This document shows, in pieces, positions 45,328 through 55,041 of a stretch of 64,000 nt of DNA. The DNA comes from Prosthecobacter debontii (lineage in GTDB: Bacteria > Verrucomicrobiota > Verrucomicrobiia > Verrucomicrobiales > Verrucomicrobiaceae): the NCBI RefSeq assembly GCF_900167535.1, contig NZ_FUYE01000016.1:91701-155700 (forward strand). The letters are read 5' to 3'. A program made the translations under genes and the position numbers. Position 1 is the stretch's first letter, and each line of letters begins with the position of its first letter. The notes below the pieces were generated by a model. That model saw only the letters and a list, made by a program, of their open reading frames with translations, was not told the DNA's origin and searched no databases.

Positions 45328-47124
45328 ATGAAACATGCCCTTGTCATCGCTTTTTGTTGGCTGACTCAGATGACCCTGTGGGCGGCCTCGCCCAATGTGT
45401 TGCTGATCTTAACGGATGATCAGGGGTTCGGGGATCTCTCGATCCATGGTAATCCTCATCTTCAAACGCCCCATATTGATCAGCTCGGGCACAGTGGGGT
45501 GCGCTTTGACCGCTTCTACGTGAACTCTTTTTGTGCCCCCACTCGCGCGGCACTGCTCACGGGGCGCTACCCATTGCGAACAGGATGCCATGGCGTCACG
45601 CACAATCGGGAAGCCATGAAGCCCTCCGAGGTGACGCTGGCCGAAGCCTTCAAACGGGCGGGGTATCGGAGCGCTTGCTTGGGAAAGTGGCACAATGGCG
45701 AGCAATATCCCTACACCCCGGCTGGGCAGGGCTTCGATGAAGTCTTTGGGTTCAACAATGGCCACTGGAACAACTATTTCGATGCCACACTTTTGCGAGG
45801 ATCCACCCCGGAAAAGACCACGGGTTACATTTCTGACGTGCTGACGGATGAAGCGATTAAGTTCATCAGTGCGAGCAAGGATAAGCCTTTCTTTTGCTAC
45901 TTAGCATACAATGCCCCGCATTCACCGTATCAGGTCCCTGATCGCTATTTCGATAAATTCAAAGCCAAAGGACTGGAGGATGTCTTAGCCGCCTTTTACG
46001 GCATGTGTGAAAACTTGGACGACAATGTGGGGCGCCTTCTCAAGCATTTGGATAAGACGGGATTGGCGAACGATACCCTCGTTCTGTTCCTCACCGATAA
46101 CGGTGGCACGGCTGGGGTGAAAACATGGAATGCAGGGATGCGAGGAGGCAAAACCAGTGTGCATGAAGGGGGGAGTCGAGTGCCTCTGTTTATGCGCTGG
46201 CCAGCCGCGAAATGGAAGCCCCATGAGGTAAAGCCGATTGTCTCGCACATTGATCTCTACCCGACTCTACTGGATCTTTGTGGCATTCATCTGCCTGCGG
46301 GACCTCCCTTGGACGGTCTGAGCTTGCGGCCCTTATTGGAGGATGAAACGGCCCATTCTTGGCCGGAGCGGGTGCTTTTTACTCACAATCCGATTGATGA
46401 AACCAATCGTTATCCCGGGGCTGTCCGCACCCAACGATACCGACTCGTGCGCGAGATCAAAGGCCCATCGGGGGGCTCGAAGGCTAAGGCGGCTGACGAC
46501 ACCGCCTCCCCTTGGCAACTTTACGACATGGAAAAAGATCCCGGTGAGAAAGTGGATATCGCCGAGACTCATCCCGAAGTGGTGGAGGAACTGAGCACAA
46601 AATATGAATCGTGGTTTGCCGATATATCTAAAGACCGACTGAAGCGGTATCCTCTTCCAGTGGGGCATTCAGAACAGAACCCCGTCGAGCTACATGCCCC
46701 GCAGAGCTTCTTCACTCCTCCGCTGCATTTTGCCTCCGGCCCAGGATTCGCGAATGACTGGCTCACGGGCTGGACAGACTCCAAAGCGAAGGTCTGGTTT
46801 GATCTCGAAGTGACTCAAGGCGGCCTTTATGAGGTGGAGTTGGCCTTGGCTTGTCCCGACATGGACGCGGGTTCTCAGCTGAAGTTGGTGGCAGGTGAAT
46901 CTTCATTGTTTCTGACCGTGCCTTCGGCTCCTCCTGTGGAGGTTCCTTTGCCGCATCGAGATGAAGCTAGTAAAGGCCGCTACCGCAATCGAAACTGGAC
47001 GCACCTCTCAGCGGGGACACTTGAGCTTCCCAAAGGGGCTGTGACGTTGGTGCTTGAACCCCTTTCCATGCCGGGATCGCAAGTGCTGGAGCTGAAGCAT
47101 GTGAAGCTAAGGCTCGTGAAATAA
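45328..47124 (+). CDS. Secreted sulfatase with C-terminal beta domain (CAPTR)
   Basis: A 598-residue sulfatase. It begins 14 bases after the previous stop with a good ribosome-binding site (GGGAGGTGTGATATG). After the signal peptide come LLILTDDQGFGDLSIHGN, FGly site C69 in CAPTRAALLTGRYP (Thr at the fourth core position), GKWHNGEQYPYTP and FLTDNGGTAG. Residues about 480-598 form a separate beta-rich module (FDLEVTQGGLYEVELAL, AGTLELPKGAVTLVLEPL) of a carbohydrate-binding or DUF-type fold. Operon member 2. Confidence 0.9.
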   Translation: MKHALVIAFCWLTQMTLWAASPNVLLILTDDQGFGDLSIHGNPHLQTPHIDQLGHSGVRFDRFYVNSFCAPTRAALLTGRYPLRTGCHGVTHNREAMKPSEVTLAEAFKRAGYRSACLGKWHNGEQYPYTPAGQGFDEVFGFNNGHWNNYFDATLLRGSTPEKTTGYISDVLTDEAIKFISASKDKPFFCYLAYNAPHSPYQVPDRYFDKFKAKGLEDVLAAFYGMCENLDDNVGRLLKHLDKTGLANDTLVLFLTDNGGTAGVKTWNAGMRGGKTSVHEGGSRVPLFMRWPAAKWKPHEVKPIVSHIDLYPTLLDLCGIHLPAGPPLDGLSLRPLLEDETAHSWPERVLFTHNPIDETNRYPGAVRTQRYRLVREIKGPSGGSKAKAADDTASPWQLYDMEKDPGEKVDIAETHPEVVEELSTKYESWFADISKDRLKRYPLPVGHSEQNPVELHAPQSFFTPPLHFASGPGFANDWLTGWTDSKAKVWFDLEVTQGGLYEVELALACPDMDAGSQLKLVAGESSLFLTVPSAPPVEVPLPHRDEASKGRYRNRNWTHLSAGTLELPKGAVTLVLEPLSMPGSQVLELKHVKLRLVK

Positions 47125-47168
47125 GCTTTTCGGAAAGCTCTGCTTCGTGGCGTCGTTCCAGACTGTCC

Positions 47169-48830
47169 ATGATTCGCCGCTTTGTTCATCTGATTGCTTG
47201 TTTCACTTCGCTCTGGGCGTCGTCACTCATTGCGGCCCAGCAGCAACCTAACATTCTATTTTTCTTTGCGGACGATTGGGGGCGCTATGCCAGCATTTAT
47301 GCAGAAGTAAACGGCAGTGGTAGCATCAATGATATCGTCAAGACTCCGAACTTTGACCGGATTGCCAAGCAAGGGGTGCTTTTTAAACACGCGCATGTGA
47401 ATGCCCCATCCTGCACGCCTTGTCGAAGCTCGCTTCTATCGGGACAGTATTTCTGGCGCACAGGGCGTGGTGCGATCCTACGGGGAGCTGTGTGGGACGA
47501 CCAGATTCCTGCTTACCCCTTGCTGCTGAAGGATGCAGGTTATCACATTGGCAAGACCTACAAGGTGTGGGGGCCGGGATCACCTGCGGATGCGCCGTAT
47601 GGTGGTCAGAAGTATGCCTTCCAAGCGGCAGGTGGAAGATTCAATCAGTTCTCCCAAAACGTCACTAAGCTGGTGGATGCGGGGAAAGATTTGGATGCCG
47701 CCAAGGAGGAGCTGTATGCGGAAGTGCGTGGCAACTTTACCGACTTCTTGAAGGCCAACGAGGGGGGGAAGCCCTTCTGTTACTGGTTTGGCCCGACCAA
47801 CGTGCACCGTTCTTGGACTAAGGGTAGTGGGAAGAAGCTCTGGAACATTGATCCTGACTTACTCAAAGGGAAAATGCCCCCCTATCTTCCCGATGTGCCA
47901 GAAGTGCGTGAGGACTTAGCGGACTACTTCGGAGAAATCCAGGCTTGGGATCACAGCATCGGCGTGCTGATGAAGGAGCTGGAAAAAGGCGGTCAGTTAG
48001 ATAATACCCTCGTCGTCATCAGTGGTGACCATGGTGCTCCTGGATTCCCCCATGGGAAGTGCAATCTCTACAACTTCGGCACGGGCGTCAGTCTCTCCAT
48101 CACGGGACCTGGCGTTAACGGAGGTCGAGTGGTGGATGACTTCGTGAATCTCACGGATCTTGCACCCACGTTCTTGGAAGCTGCGGGCCAACCGATTCCT
48201 GAGGTGATGACAGGACGCAGTCTCTGGCCTGTGTTGAAGTCCGACAAATCCGGTCTGGTGGATCCCACCCGCACGCAAGTGTTTACCGGACGCGAACGCC
48301 ATGTCGAGAGTGCTCGTGCCGATTACACACCCTACCCTCAACGCGCCATTCACACGGCAGATCACCTTTTCATCATCAATTTCCGTCCTGATCGCTGGCC
48401 CATGGGAGACCCCTATGGCTTGGATGGTCCTAATGAGCCGACAGCTCAGGAGATCGAAGAAACCACACGTGTGACACATCCCGATGACGATGCGGGGCCA
48501 ACCAAGGCGTGGCTGGTGGGGGCTCGTAAGACCCCCGAATGGAAGGCTCATTACGAGTGGGTGTATGGAAAGCGGCCCAAGTATGAACTTTACGATCTGA
48601 AAAAGGACCCGCATGAAACCAAAAACCTAGCGGAAGATCCTGCCTATGCGGAGATCAAGAAGGATCTGGAAAAGCGTTTGATGGACGAGCTGGGCCGCAC
48701 CGGAGATCCCCGTTTGATCAATGAGGGGGCGTATTTTGAGAACCCTCCGTTGGCGGGTCCTGTCCTGGACGATGAAGCTCCTAAAGCGGGTAAAAAAGGT
48801 AAAGGGAAGGGGAAGGCGAAACAAGAATAA
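47169..48830 (+). CDS. Secreted sulfatase, N-sulfoglucosamine-sulfohydrolase-like (CTPCR)
   Basis: A 553-residue sulfatase with a signal peptide. The start PNILFFFADDWGRYAS and the FGly site C82 in SCTPCRSSLLSGQYFW are the pattern of heparan N-sulfatase-like enzymes. The core has Cys at the fourth position (CTPCR). Also seen: GYHIGKTYKVWGPG, VVISGDHGAPGFPHGKCN and the long C-terminal region. The last residues are a Lys/Gly tail (KKGKGKGKAKQE), which may bind sulfated polymers. Operon member 3; substrate only by analogy. Confidence 0.88.
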   Translation: MIRRFVHLIACFTSLWASSLIAAQQQPNILFFFADDWGRYASIYAEVNGSGSINDIVKTPNFDRIAKQGVLFKHAHVNAPSCTPCRSSLLSGQYFWRTGRGAILRGAVWDDQIPAYPLLLKDAGYHIGKTYKVWGPGSPADAPYGGQKYAFQAAGGRFNQFSQNVTKLVDAGKDLDAAKEELYAEVRGNFTDFLKANEGGKPFCYWFGPTNVHRSWTKGSGKKLWNIDPDLLKGKMPPYLPDVPEVREDLADYFGEIQAWDHSIGVLMKELEKGGQLDNTLVVISGDHGAPGFPHGKCNLYNFGTGVSLSITGPGVNGGRVVDDFVNLTDLAPTFLEAAGQPIPEVMTGRSLWPVLKSDKSGLVDPTRTQVFTGRERHVESARADYTPYPQRAIHTADHLFIINFRPDRWPMGDPYGLDGPNEPTAQEIEETTRVTHPDDDAGPTKAWLVGARKTPEWKAHYEWVYGKRPKYELYDLKKDPHETKNLAEDPAYAEIKKDLEKRLMDELGRTGDPRLINEGAYFENPPLAGPVLDDEAPKAGKKGKGKGKAKQE

Positions 48831-48866
48831 GTAACCGTCTAAACCGATCTGTTCATCATCACGATC

Positions 48867-50435
48867 ATGAAGTTTTACTTGTTTGCTTTTCTGGCTGCTG
48901 CCGTGAGTTCCACATTCGCTGCTGAACGGCCTAACATCTTATTTGCCATCGCGGATGATTGGGGGCCCCATGCAGGCGTGTATGGCACCCCTTGGGTGAA
49001 GACTCCGGGCTTTGATCGAGTGGCCAAGGAAGGCTTGCTCTTCAATCACGCTTATACGCCCGTGGCCAAGTGTGCTCCCTCTCGGGCGATTGTGCTGACG
49101 GGACGTTATGCTTGGCAGAATGAAGAGGCTGGAAATCACATGGCCTTCTTTCCGGCGAAGCTGAAAAGCTGGCCTGAGGTGCTGATGGACAAAGGCTGGC
49201 ACATGGGGATCACCGGAAAAGGTTGGGGACCTGGGATCGCGAAAGATAAGAACGGTCAACCGCGTCAAATCACCGGTAAGCCCTTCAACAGACGTAAACT
49301 TGAGCCGGCGACCCCCGAAATCTCTAACAATGACTACGCTGGAAACTTCGTGGACTTTTTGGATGCCGCTCCCGAAGGGAAACCCTGGTGTTTTTGGTAT
49401 GGTAGCACGGAACCCCATCGCGGTTATGAATTTCAATCCGGCGTGAACAAGGGCGGTAAAAAACTCTCAGACATTGATCATGTGCCAGGTTACTGGCCGG
49501 ATGTCGATACGGTGCGCCATGACATGCTCGACTATGCTTATGAGGTGGAGCATACCGATAATCATCTGGTGCGGATGATGACCGAGTTGGAAAAGCGCGG
49601 CATGCTGGATAACACGATCATCATTGTGACCAGCGATCATGGCATGCCTTTTCCACGGGTGAAGGGTTACGCCTATCACGATTCCAATCACATCCCGCTC
49701 GCTATTCGTTGGCCTGGCGTGGTGAAGAATCCGGGGCGAGTGATCGAAGACTTCGTCAATTTCACCGACATCGCGGCTACCATTCTGGATGTGGCCGGCA
49801 TTACGGAAAAAGAGAGCGGCATGATGCCTCTCACAGGGAAAAGCTGGCGGCCGATCTGGGAGAGTGAAAAGAGCGGTCAGGTCCTGGCTGAGCGCGATCA
49901 CACCCTCATTGGTAAAGAACGGACCGACGTGGGGCGCCCTCATGATTGGGGATATCCCATCCGGGGGATCGTCACGAAAGAATCTCTCTACCTCAAAAAC
50001 TATGAACCGACTCGCTGGCCTGCGGGAAATCCAGAAACGGGTTACCTCGACACGGATGGTGGCGCCACGAAGAGTCTGATCTTGGAGATGGGGCGCAAGG
50101 ATCGCTCCGACAAATACTGGCGGCTGAACTTTGGCATGCGTCCAGGGGAGGAGTATTACGACCTCACTGTAGATGCCGATTGTGTACACAACCTGGCCGG
50201 AGAGTCCGTGCATGTTGAGAAAATCCGCAGCCTCAAAGAACGGATGGAGAGCGAACTCAAAGAGCAGGGAGATCCTCGCCTGAGTGGCAACGGCAAGATC
50301 TTCGATGAATACCCTGCCACGAATAACGCCGGGTTTTACGAGAAATTCATGAGTGGTGAAAAGATCAAAGCAGGTTGGGTGAATGAAACCGACTTTGAAA
50401 AAGAGGTTATCACTCCATCGACAGTCACAGAATGA
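48867..50435 (+). CDS. Secreted sulfatase, N-sulfoglucosamine-sulfohydrolase-like (CAPSR)
   Basis: A 522-residue sulfatase with signal peptide [18 protein letters not shown]. The start [20 protein letters not shown] and the FGly site C69 in [15 protein letters not shown] again match the heparan N-sulfatase-like group, as does [24 protein letters not shown]. It is 36 bases after the previous sulfatase and is its closest visible relative. Operon member 4. Confidence 0.88.
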   Translation: MKFYLFAFLAAAVSSTFAAERPNILFAIADDWGPHAGVYGTPWVKTPGFDRVAKEGLLFNHAYTPVAKCAPSRAIVLTGRYAWQNEEAGNHMAFFPAKLKSWPEVLMDKGWHMGITGKGWGPGIAKDKNGQPRQITGKPFNRRKLEPATPEISNNDYAGNFVDFLDAAPEGKPWCFWYGSTEPHRGYEFQSGVNKGGKKLSDIDHVPGYWPDVDTVRHDMLDYAYEVEHTDNHLVRMMTELEKRGMLDNTIIIVTSDHGMPFPRVKGYAYHDSNHIPLAIRWPGVVKNPGRVIEDFVNFTDIAATILDVAGITEKESGMMPLTGKSWRPIWESEKSGQVLAERDHTLIGKERTDVGRPHDWGYPIRGIVTKESLYLKNYEPTRWPAGNPETGYLDTDGGATKSLILEMGRKDRSDKYWRLNFGMRPGEEYYDLTVDADCVHNLAGESVHVEKIRSLKERMESELKEQGDPRLSGNGKIFDEYPATNNAGFYEKFMSGEKIKAGWVNETDFEKEVITPSTVTE

Positions 50436-50525
50436 TGTCATGAGGTGGCTCACCTAAAGTGAGTCGGCTTATCCTTTCATACTGCTGATGGACGTCCGTG
50501 AATCATTTTCCTCGCACCGCAATAT

Positions 50526-51530
50526 ATGAGTCTTTCTCCCGATCGTATCCTCCAGACTGGCATGGGCTTCTGGGCCTCCAAAACCCTGCTAAGTGCCGTT
50601 GAAATGGACGTCTTCACGGAACTGGCCAAGCATCCAGGGGATCTCGATGCTGTTCAAGGACGCTTGGGTCTCAATGAACGAGGGGCGCGTGACTTTCTCG
50701 ATGCTTTAGTGGCGCTTGGGTTTCTCATCCGCGACGAAGAGATTTACAAAAACGCCCCTGAGACCGACCTCTTTTTGGACAAGGGTAAACCCAGTTACAT
50801 CGGGGGCATTTTGGAGATGTGTAACCATCGTCTCTACGGATTTTGGGGAAGTCTCACCACGGCTCTGCGCACGGGAGAATCGCAAAACGAATCCAAGGGT
50901 GGGCATGATCCATTCAAGGCTCTCTATGCAGATCCTGCGGCCTTGAAGGAGTTTCTCCGGGCCATGTCTGGCGTCAGCCGTGGTGCCAATATGGCCATCG
51001 CAGCTCAGTTCCCCTGGCAAAACTACCGCACCTGTGCGGACATCGGCACAGCCCAGGGGGATTTAGTCACTCAGATTAGCTTGGCGCATCCACATCTTCA
51101 GGGTATCGGTTATGACCTGCCCGAGGTGGCTCCCGTCTTTGAGGATTACATTGCTGACAATGGACTGTCTGATCGAGTCAAGTTTCTGGGCGGTAGCTTC
51201 TTCACGGATGCGCTTCCTCAGGCCGATGTGCTTCTGTTTGGCCACATCCTGCATGATTGGGATCTGCCAACGAAAAAAATGCTGCTGGCAAAGGCCTACG
51301 CGGCATTGCCGAGCGGTGGCGCTGTGGTGGTCTATGACGCCATCATTGACGATGCGCGTAGCCAGAATGCCTTTGGCCTCTTGATGAGCTTGAACATGCT
51401 GATTGAGACTCCGGGAGGGTTTGACTATACAGGTGCTGATTGCATCTCGTGGATGCAGGAAGCGGGCTTCCGGGACTGCCGTGTCGAGCATTTGGTCGGA
51501 CCGGATTCCATGGTCATTGGCATCAAGTAA
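50526..51530 (+). CDS. SAM-dependent O-methyltransferase (class I, PF00891-type)
   Basis: A 334-residue small-molecule O-methyltransferase. A dimerisation/winged-helix N-half ([23 protein letters not shown]) is followed by the SAM fold: [25 protein letters not shown], and the catalytic-base region [17 protein letters not shown]. Relatives methylate phenolic or carotenoid hydroxyls (CrtF/TcmO-like). It lies 90 bases after the sulfatases but probably not in the same pathway. Acceptor unknown. Confidence 0.87.
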   Translation: MSLSPDRILQTGMGFWASKTLLSAVEMDVFTELAKHPGDLDAVQGRLGLNERGARDFLDALVALGFLIRDEEIYKNAPETDLFLDKGKPSYIGGILEMCNHRLYGFWGSLTTALRTGESQNESKGGHDPFKALYADPAALKEFLRAMSGVSRGANMAIAAQFPWQNYRTCADIGTAQGDLVTQISLAHPHLQGIGYDLPEVAPVFEDYIADNGLSDRVKFLGGSFFTDALPQADVLLFGHILHDWDLPTKKMLLAKAYAALPSGGAVVVYDAIIDDARSQNAFGLLMSLNMLIETPGGFDYTGADCISWMQEAGFRDCRVEHLVGPDSMVIGIK

Positions 51531-51589
51531 ACGTCAAACAACCACACCCAGCTTGCGCATCAGCCTTGCTGAGGCGAGGTCATGGATTC

Positions 51590-52678
51590 ATGCCAGACTC
51601 CGTGCCCTCCTCTCTAACCCCCCAGCCCAGACCTTGGCTGGTGCGCATTCCTGAGATTTTCGAAAGTATCGCTGATGATGTTTTGAAGCATCTGGGGGCG
51701 GCTTCGAGCACTCGGCTGGGCCACGATTATTATCTCCTCAAGGCCTTAGATTCCAAGGCCTTGAGACAATCCGAAGCGGCCAAGTTTACCCGCTGGAATT
51801 TGCCGATGGATCACACCTGGCCGTGCAATCCCCAGAAAATGGACGGCTTCATTGAAAAGGCGGCCCAGACGCTTTTGAAAAAGTTTGGGGATCGTCGTCC
51901 GCAGGGCCTCTTCATTGGGCAACTCAATCCCATCTCACCCGATAAGTATTACAAAAGCCTCGCCTCGAATCTTCGCGGAAGAGCGCTGCAAATCTTTCCT
52001 CCGTTGGCGGCCAATGCCGTCGAGGAGCAGGACCCGACAAAGGAGACCTTATTCTGTCTTGTGGGTAAGGAAGGTCTCTTCTGCGGCATGCAGACACCGC
52101 GTCTAGCCAATGGTCTCTATGCAGGAGGCAGCAAGTACATTGACCAGGACTCACCGGATACCATCAGCCGAGCTGGGGCGAAGATTGCTGAGGCGTTGCA
52201 CTACCTTTTGCTGCATCGACCAGCGATGCCGGAAGGCAGCCACTGGATCGAACTCGGCGCTTGCCCTGGTGGCATGACTGCCGAACTCCTGGCCCGCAAA
52301 CAACGCGTCACTGCGATTGACCGTGCCCCCTTGGATAAGCGCTTGGACAAGCGTCCCGGGCTCCGATTTGTGCATGCCGATGTGGCCACCTTTGAAGCCA
52401 AAGACGGCACGATCTACGATGCCATTCTCTCGGATCTCAACGGCCCACCCCATGAGTCCATTGATCACGTCATCCGCTTGTCCCGTGCTTTAAAGCCCGG
52501 CGGACTCATCGTTTTCACGCTGAAAGTCCCGCGCATCGAAACCGTGGACGAACCCTGTGAGCTATTTCGCCGAACGGCTAAGACCGCCAGGAAGGCCGGA
52601 TTGCAGTTGTTTGCCCAGACGCACCTCACCTACAACCGGCATGAGTTCACGCTTTTTTTCGAGAAACGAGGAAGCTGA
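51590..52678 (+). CDS. RlmM/FtsJ-type ribose 2'-O-methyltransferase
   Basis: A 362-residue protein of the RlmM-like FtsJ family. The start is the ATG at 51590, since the longer frame runs back into the previous gene. The SAM domain (about 215-355) has ELGACPGGMTAELLAR, DRAPLD, ADVATFEAKDG, SDLNGPPHESI, TLKVPR and HEFTLFF; these supply the Asp, Lys and Glu of the catalytic K-D-K-E tetrad. E. coli RlmM methylates C2498 of 23S rRNA. The N-half is a THUMP-like RNA-binding region but weakly matching, so an rRNA target is likely but unproved. Confidence 0.82.
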   Translation: MPDSVPSSLTPQPRPWLVRIPEIFESIADDVLKHLGAASSTRLGHDYYLLKALDSKALRQSEAAKFTRWNLPMDHTWPCNPQKMDGFIEKAAQTLLKKFGDRRPQGLFIGQLNPISPDKYYKSLASNLRGRALQIFPPLAANAVEEQDPTKETLFCLVGKEGLFCGMQTPRLANGLYAGGSKYIDQDSPDTISRAGAKIAEALHYLLLHRPAMPEGSHWIELGACPGGMTAELLARKQRVTAIDRAPLDKRLDKRPGLRFVHADVATFEAKDGTIYDAILSDLNGPPHESIDHVIRLSRALKPGGLIVFTLKVPRIETVDEPCELFRRTAKTARKAGLQLFAQTHLTYNRHEFTLFFEKRGS

Positions 52679-52729
52679 ACCTCCACGGTGCCTTAAAACT
52701 GGAGCAGGTTTTTAAAGCACCGCCTGAGA

Positions 52730-52978
52730 TCAGACCAGCATGGCTGCATGAGCCTCCTCCAATTCCTCTTCAGCGTAGTGCCAATCAATCTCGCCATTGT
52801 GATGAACACAAGGCGGGAGTGAATTGGGGAAGTAGATGTGGCGTAGACCACAGGTCACTCCAAGACTCACATGATGTTCGGCAATGGCTGCCGGACTTAG
52901 CAGACAACGCACGCACATCGCACGTCCGCTCCACGGACACCGCAGGTGGCAGGGATCACCAAGGTCTGGCTCAATCAT
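52730..52978 (-). CDS. Small Cys/His-rich protein of unknown function
   Basis: An 82-residue protein. The ATG at 52978 has AAAGGA about 8 bases upstream, which decides the start over a longer frame beginning at 53035. It contains several Cys and His (CHLRCP, CVRCL, CGLRH, CVHHNG), suggesting metal binding, and an acidic C-terminus (AEEELEEAH). No family is recognised; moderate confidence it is real. Confidence 0.45.
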   Translation of the reverse strand: MIEPDLGDPCHLRCPWSGRAMCVRCLLSPAAIAEHHVSLGVTCGLRHIYFPNSLPPCVHHNGEIDWHYAEEELEEAHAAMLV

Positions 52979-53172
52979 ATAGAATTCCTTTCCAGCAGAG
53001 TTCGGTTGGGACCGTCTTGTGGAAATGATGGGCACGTTGCTCGGGAGAGCGATGCTTGAAACAGTCGATTCGTCGGATGGGAATGAATCGCTATTTCACT
53101 GCATTTATCACAGAGAGTGAACGGAGGCTAGCGCCAAATGATGTTCACGAATTAAACGTAAAATTAGTTATA

Positions 53173-53205
53173 CTTCTGACCTCTTGATCATTAAGAGGTC
53201 AGAAG
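53173..53205 (-). terminator. Strong hairpin terminator of hisB-hisH
   Basis: CTTCTGACCTCTT and AAGAGGTCAGAAG are perfect 13-base arms around a 7-base loop, starting 12 bases after the hisH stop. On the minus strand a T-rich stretch (TATAACTAATTTT) follows, as expected for a Rho-independent terminator. Confidence 0.75.
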
Positions 53206-53217
53206 ACTCTGTGAACT

Positions 53218-53835
53218 TCACTCAAACGCCGCTACCGCATTGCGCAACAGAGTCAGGCCCGTGTCTTGGCTTTTCTCAGGGTGAAATTGCACCGCCATCA
53301 GGTTCTCTTTGCAGATGCCCGCGATGAATTCACTGCCGTAGGTCGTGCGGCAGAGCGCCAGAGATTCATCAGTCACATCCGGGTAGTAGCTGTGCACATA
53401 GTAGAGGTAGCTCGGGTTAGGCAGTCCCTTCCACCACTTCGCCCCGCGTTCTTCCCAGTGCACTTGGTTCCAGCCCATGTGCGGGATTTTCAGGCCGTGC
53501 TCGGCTTTGAACTTCCGCACGATACCCGGAGCCACACCAAGACCTTCCACACCAGGAGATTCCTCACTGGCTTCGAACAGCAATTGATAACCGAGGCAGA
53601 AACCCAGGTAAGGACGATCTGCCGCCAGCCACTCCTTCAGCGGCTCCCAGAGTTGGTTCTGTTTCAAGATGCGCACGCTGTCCCCAAAGGCACCTTGTCC
53701 TGGAAACACCAGCACATCCAGGCCCTCGAATCCCTCCGGACCCGTGACCAGTTTCGCCTCACGGCCAATGGCCGTGAACGCATTCAGCACACTGCGCAGA
53801 TTTCCTGCGCCATAGTCAAGCACTCCGAGATTCAT
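53218..53835 (-). CDS. hisH: Imidazole glycerol phosphate synthase glutamine amidotransferase HisH
   Basis: A 205-residue class I glutaminase that supplies ammonia to HisF in histidine synthesis. It has VLDYGAGNLRSV, PGQGAFGDS, the nucleophile Cys in GFCLGYQLLFE, and the His/Glu in VQFHPEKS. Its start follows hisB by 9 bases. hisA and hisF are not in the window. Confidence 0.95.
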   Translation of the reverse strand: MNLGVLDYGAGNLRSVLNAFTAIGREAKLVTGPEGFEGLDVLVFPGQGAFGDSVRILKQNQLWEPLKEWLAADRPYLGFCLGYQLLFEASEESPGVEGLGVAPGIVRKFKAEHGLKIPHMGWNQVHWEERGAKWWKGLPNPSYLYYVHSYYPDVTDESLALCRTTYGSEFIAGICKENLMAVQFHPEKSQDTGLTLLRNAVAAFE

Positions 53836-53844
53836 GAGGGTGAA

Positions 53845-54444
53845 TTAGAGTACGTCCTTGGTGCTAGGAATGCCGGTGACACGTGGATCTTTTTGCGTCG
53901 CCGCATCCAGAGCCCGGGCCAGACCTTTGAAGATCGCCTCCGCCATGTGGTGAGAATCACGACCGCGCTTGATCTCGACATGCAGAGTGCACATGAGAGC
54001 ACTGGAGAAGGCCCGCAGGAACTCCTCCACCAATTGGTAGCTGAATACCCCGGCACGACCGCCGATGGCCTCCATCTTCTCTGGTGCATGATAGCTCAGG
54101 AAAGGGCGACCGCTCAGATCCATGGCCACCTCAGCCAGGGTCTCATCCATCGGTAGCAGGAAGAAGCCATACCGCACGATCCCGGCCTTGTTACCCAGAG
54201 CTTCGCGGAAGCAATTGCCCAGCACGATGCCGGTGTCTTCGACGGTGTGGTGATAGTCCACATCCACATCGCCGATGACCTTCACCTTCAGATCGAATAG
54301 CCCATGCTTGGCAAAGAGAGTCAGCATGTGGTCGAAAAACGGCACTCCAGTGTCAATGGTGGAGCTACCGGAACCATCCACATAGAGTTCAATCTGGATG
54401 TCCGTTTCGGCGGTCTTGCGGGCTTGGGTCGCGGTGCGAGGCAT
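53845..54444 (-). CDS. hisB: Imidazoleglycerol-phosphate dehydratase HisB
   Basis: A 199-residue monofunctional HisB. The metal/substrate motifs include [31 protein letters not shown], and [18 protein letters not shown]. It has no N-terminal HAD phosphatase domain. It begins a hisB-hisH operon that ends at the hairpin near 53190. Confidence 0.96.
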   Translation of the reverse strand: MPRTATQARKTAETDIQIELYVDGSGSSTIDTGVPFFDHMLTLFAKHGLFDLKVKVIGDVDVDYHHTVEDTGIVLGNCFREALGNKAGIVRYGFFLLPMDETLAEVAMDLSGRPFLSYHAPEKMEAIGGRAGVFSYQLVEEFLRAFSSALMCTLHVEIKRGRDSHHMAEAIFKGLARALDAATQKDPRVTGIPSTKDVL

Positions 54445-54572
54445 GGGAGAAAAGGGTCGGTCAACAGGAAGCGGGAGATAGTATTCCGTGAAATCCCACC
54501 CCGGGCGAACGAAAAGTGCAGGTTGTCATTGGTTTCGGGGATGCTTACGCCTGGCCCTCAGAGGAGGCGAAC

Positions 54573-54848
54573 TCAGTTGTTTATCAAATAACGCTCCGTG
54601 AGCCACGCCAGTGCTGCTCGGGACCGGAATGACTTCAGATCGGTCGCGAGTTTCGAATTCAGTAAAAATCGCCGCAGAATCAAGCGTCGGGCAGTGACGT
54701 CTAATTTGTCCTCGTTGATGCAGGGAAAATCGGGCTTGGTTTCGACAGCTTGATCCAGCGTTCGCAGATGTTGACCAGGCCGGATTAGCCCGACGACCAT
54801 TAAACCTGCCTCAATGCTGTCAGCCCATATTGCCGAACGAGAGCACAC
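54573..54848 (-). CDS. Doubtful short open frame (possible remnant)
   Basis: A 91-codon frame starting at a GTG (54848), or 75 codons from an ATG at 54800. The translation (LIRPGQHLRTLDQAVETKPDFP ... AALAWLTERYLINN) looks protein-like but no family is recognised and no ribosome-binding site is clear. It could be a gene remnant at the edge of the AT-rich region. Confidence 0.25.
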   Translation of the reverse strand: MCSRSAIWADSIEAGLMVVGLIRPGQHLRTLDQAVETKPDFPCINEDKLDVTARRLILRRFLLNSKLATDLKSFRSRAALAWLTERYLINN

Positions 54849-55041
54849 AGTTCTTGGGTTGAATTAGACGAGGTGTGGTTTGCGTTTTTTTTGAAACACT
54901 CAATCAGTTATTATGATTATTCTATAATTATTTATATTATTTAAACAATTAAGTTTTTTTAAGAAACAAAAAATAGTCTTGTGATAATTTTTTATTGTTC
55001 AAAATGTCACCATGTGCTTTAGAAGCGCATCAATCTTATAA
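54849..55041. promoter_or_regulatory. AT-rich intergenic region before the membrane protein/giant gene pair
   Basis: This stretch has long A/T runs (for example around 54900-54970) unlike its neighbours. It probably contains the promoter of the two following genes and marks the left boundary of a compositionally distinct segment. No repeat or attachment site is defined. Confidence 0.45.

Noticed and set aside
49467..50453. 328-codon minus-strand frame opposite the fourth sulfatase
   Set aside because: The plus strand has a complete sulfatase with its active-site motif; the opposite frame shows no recognisable features.
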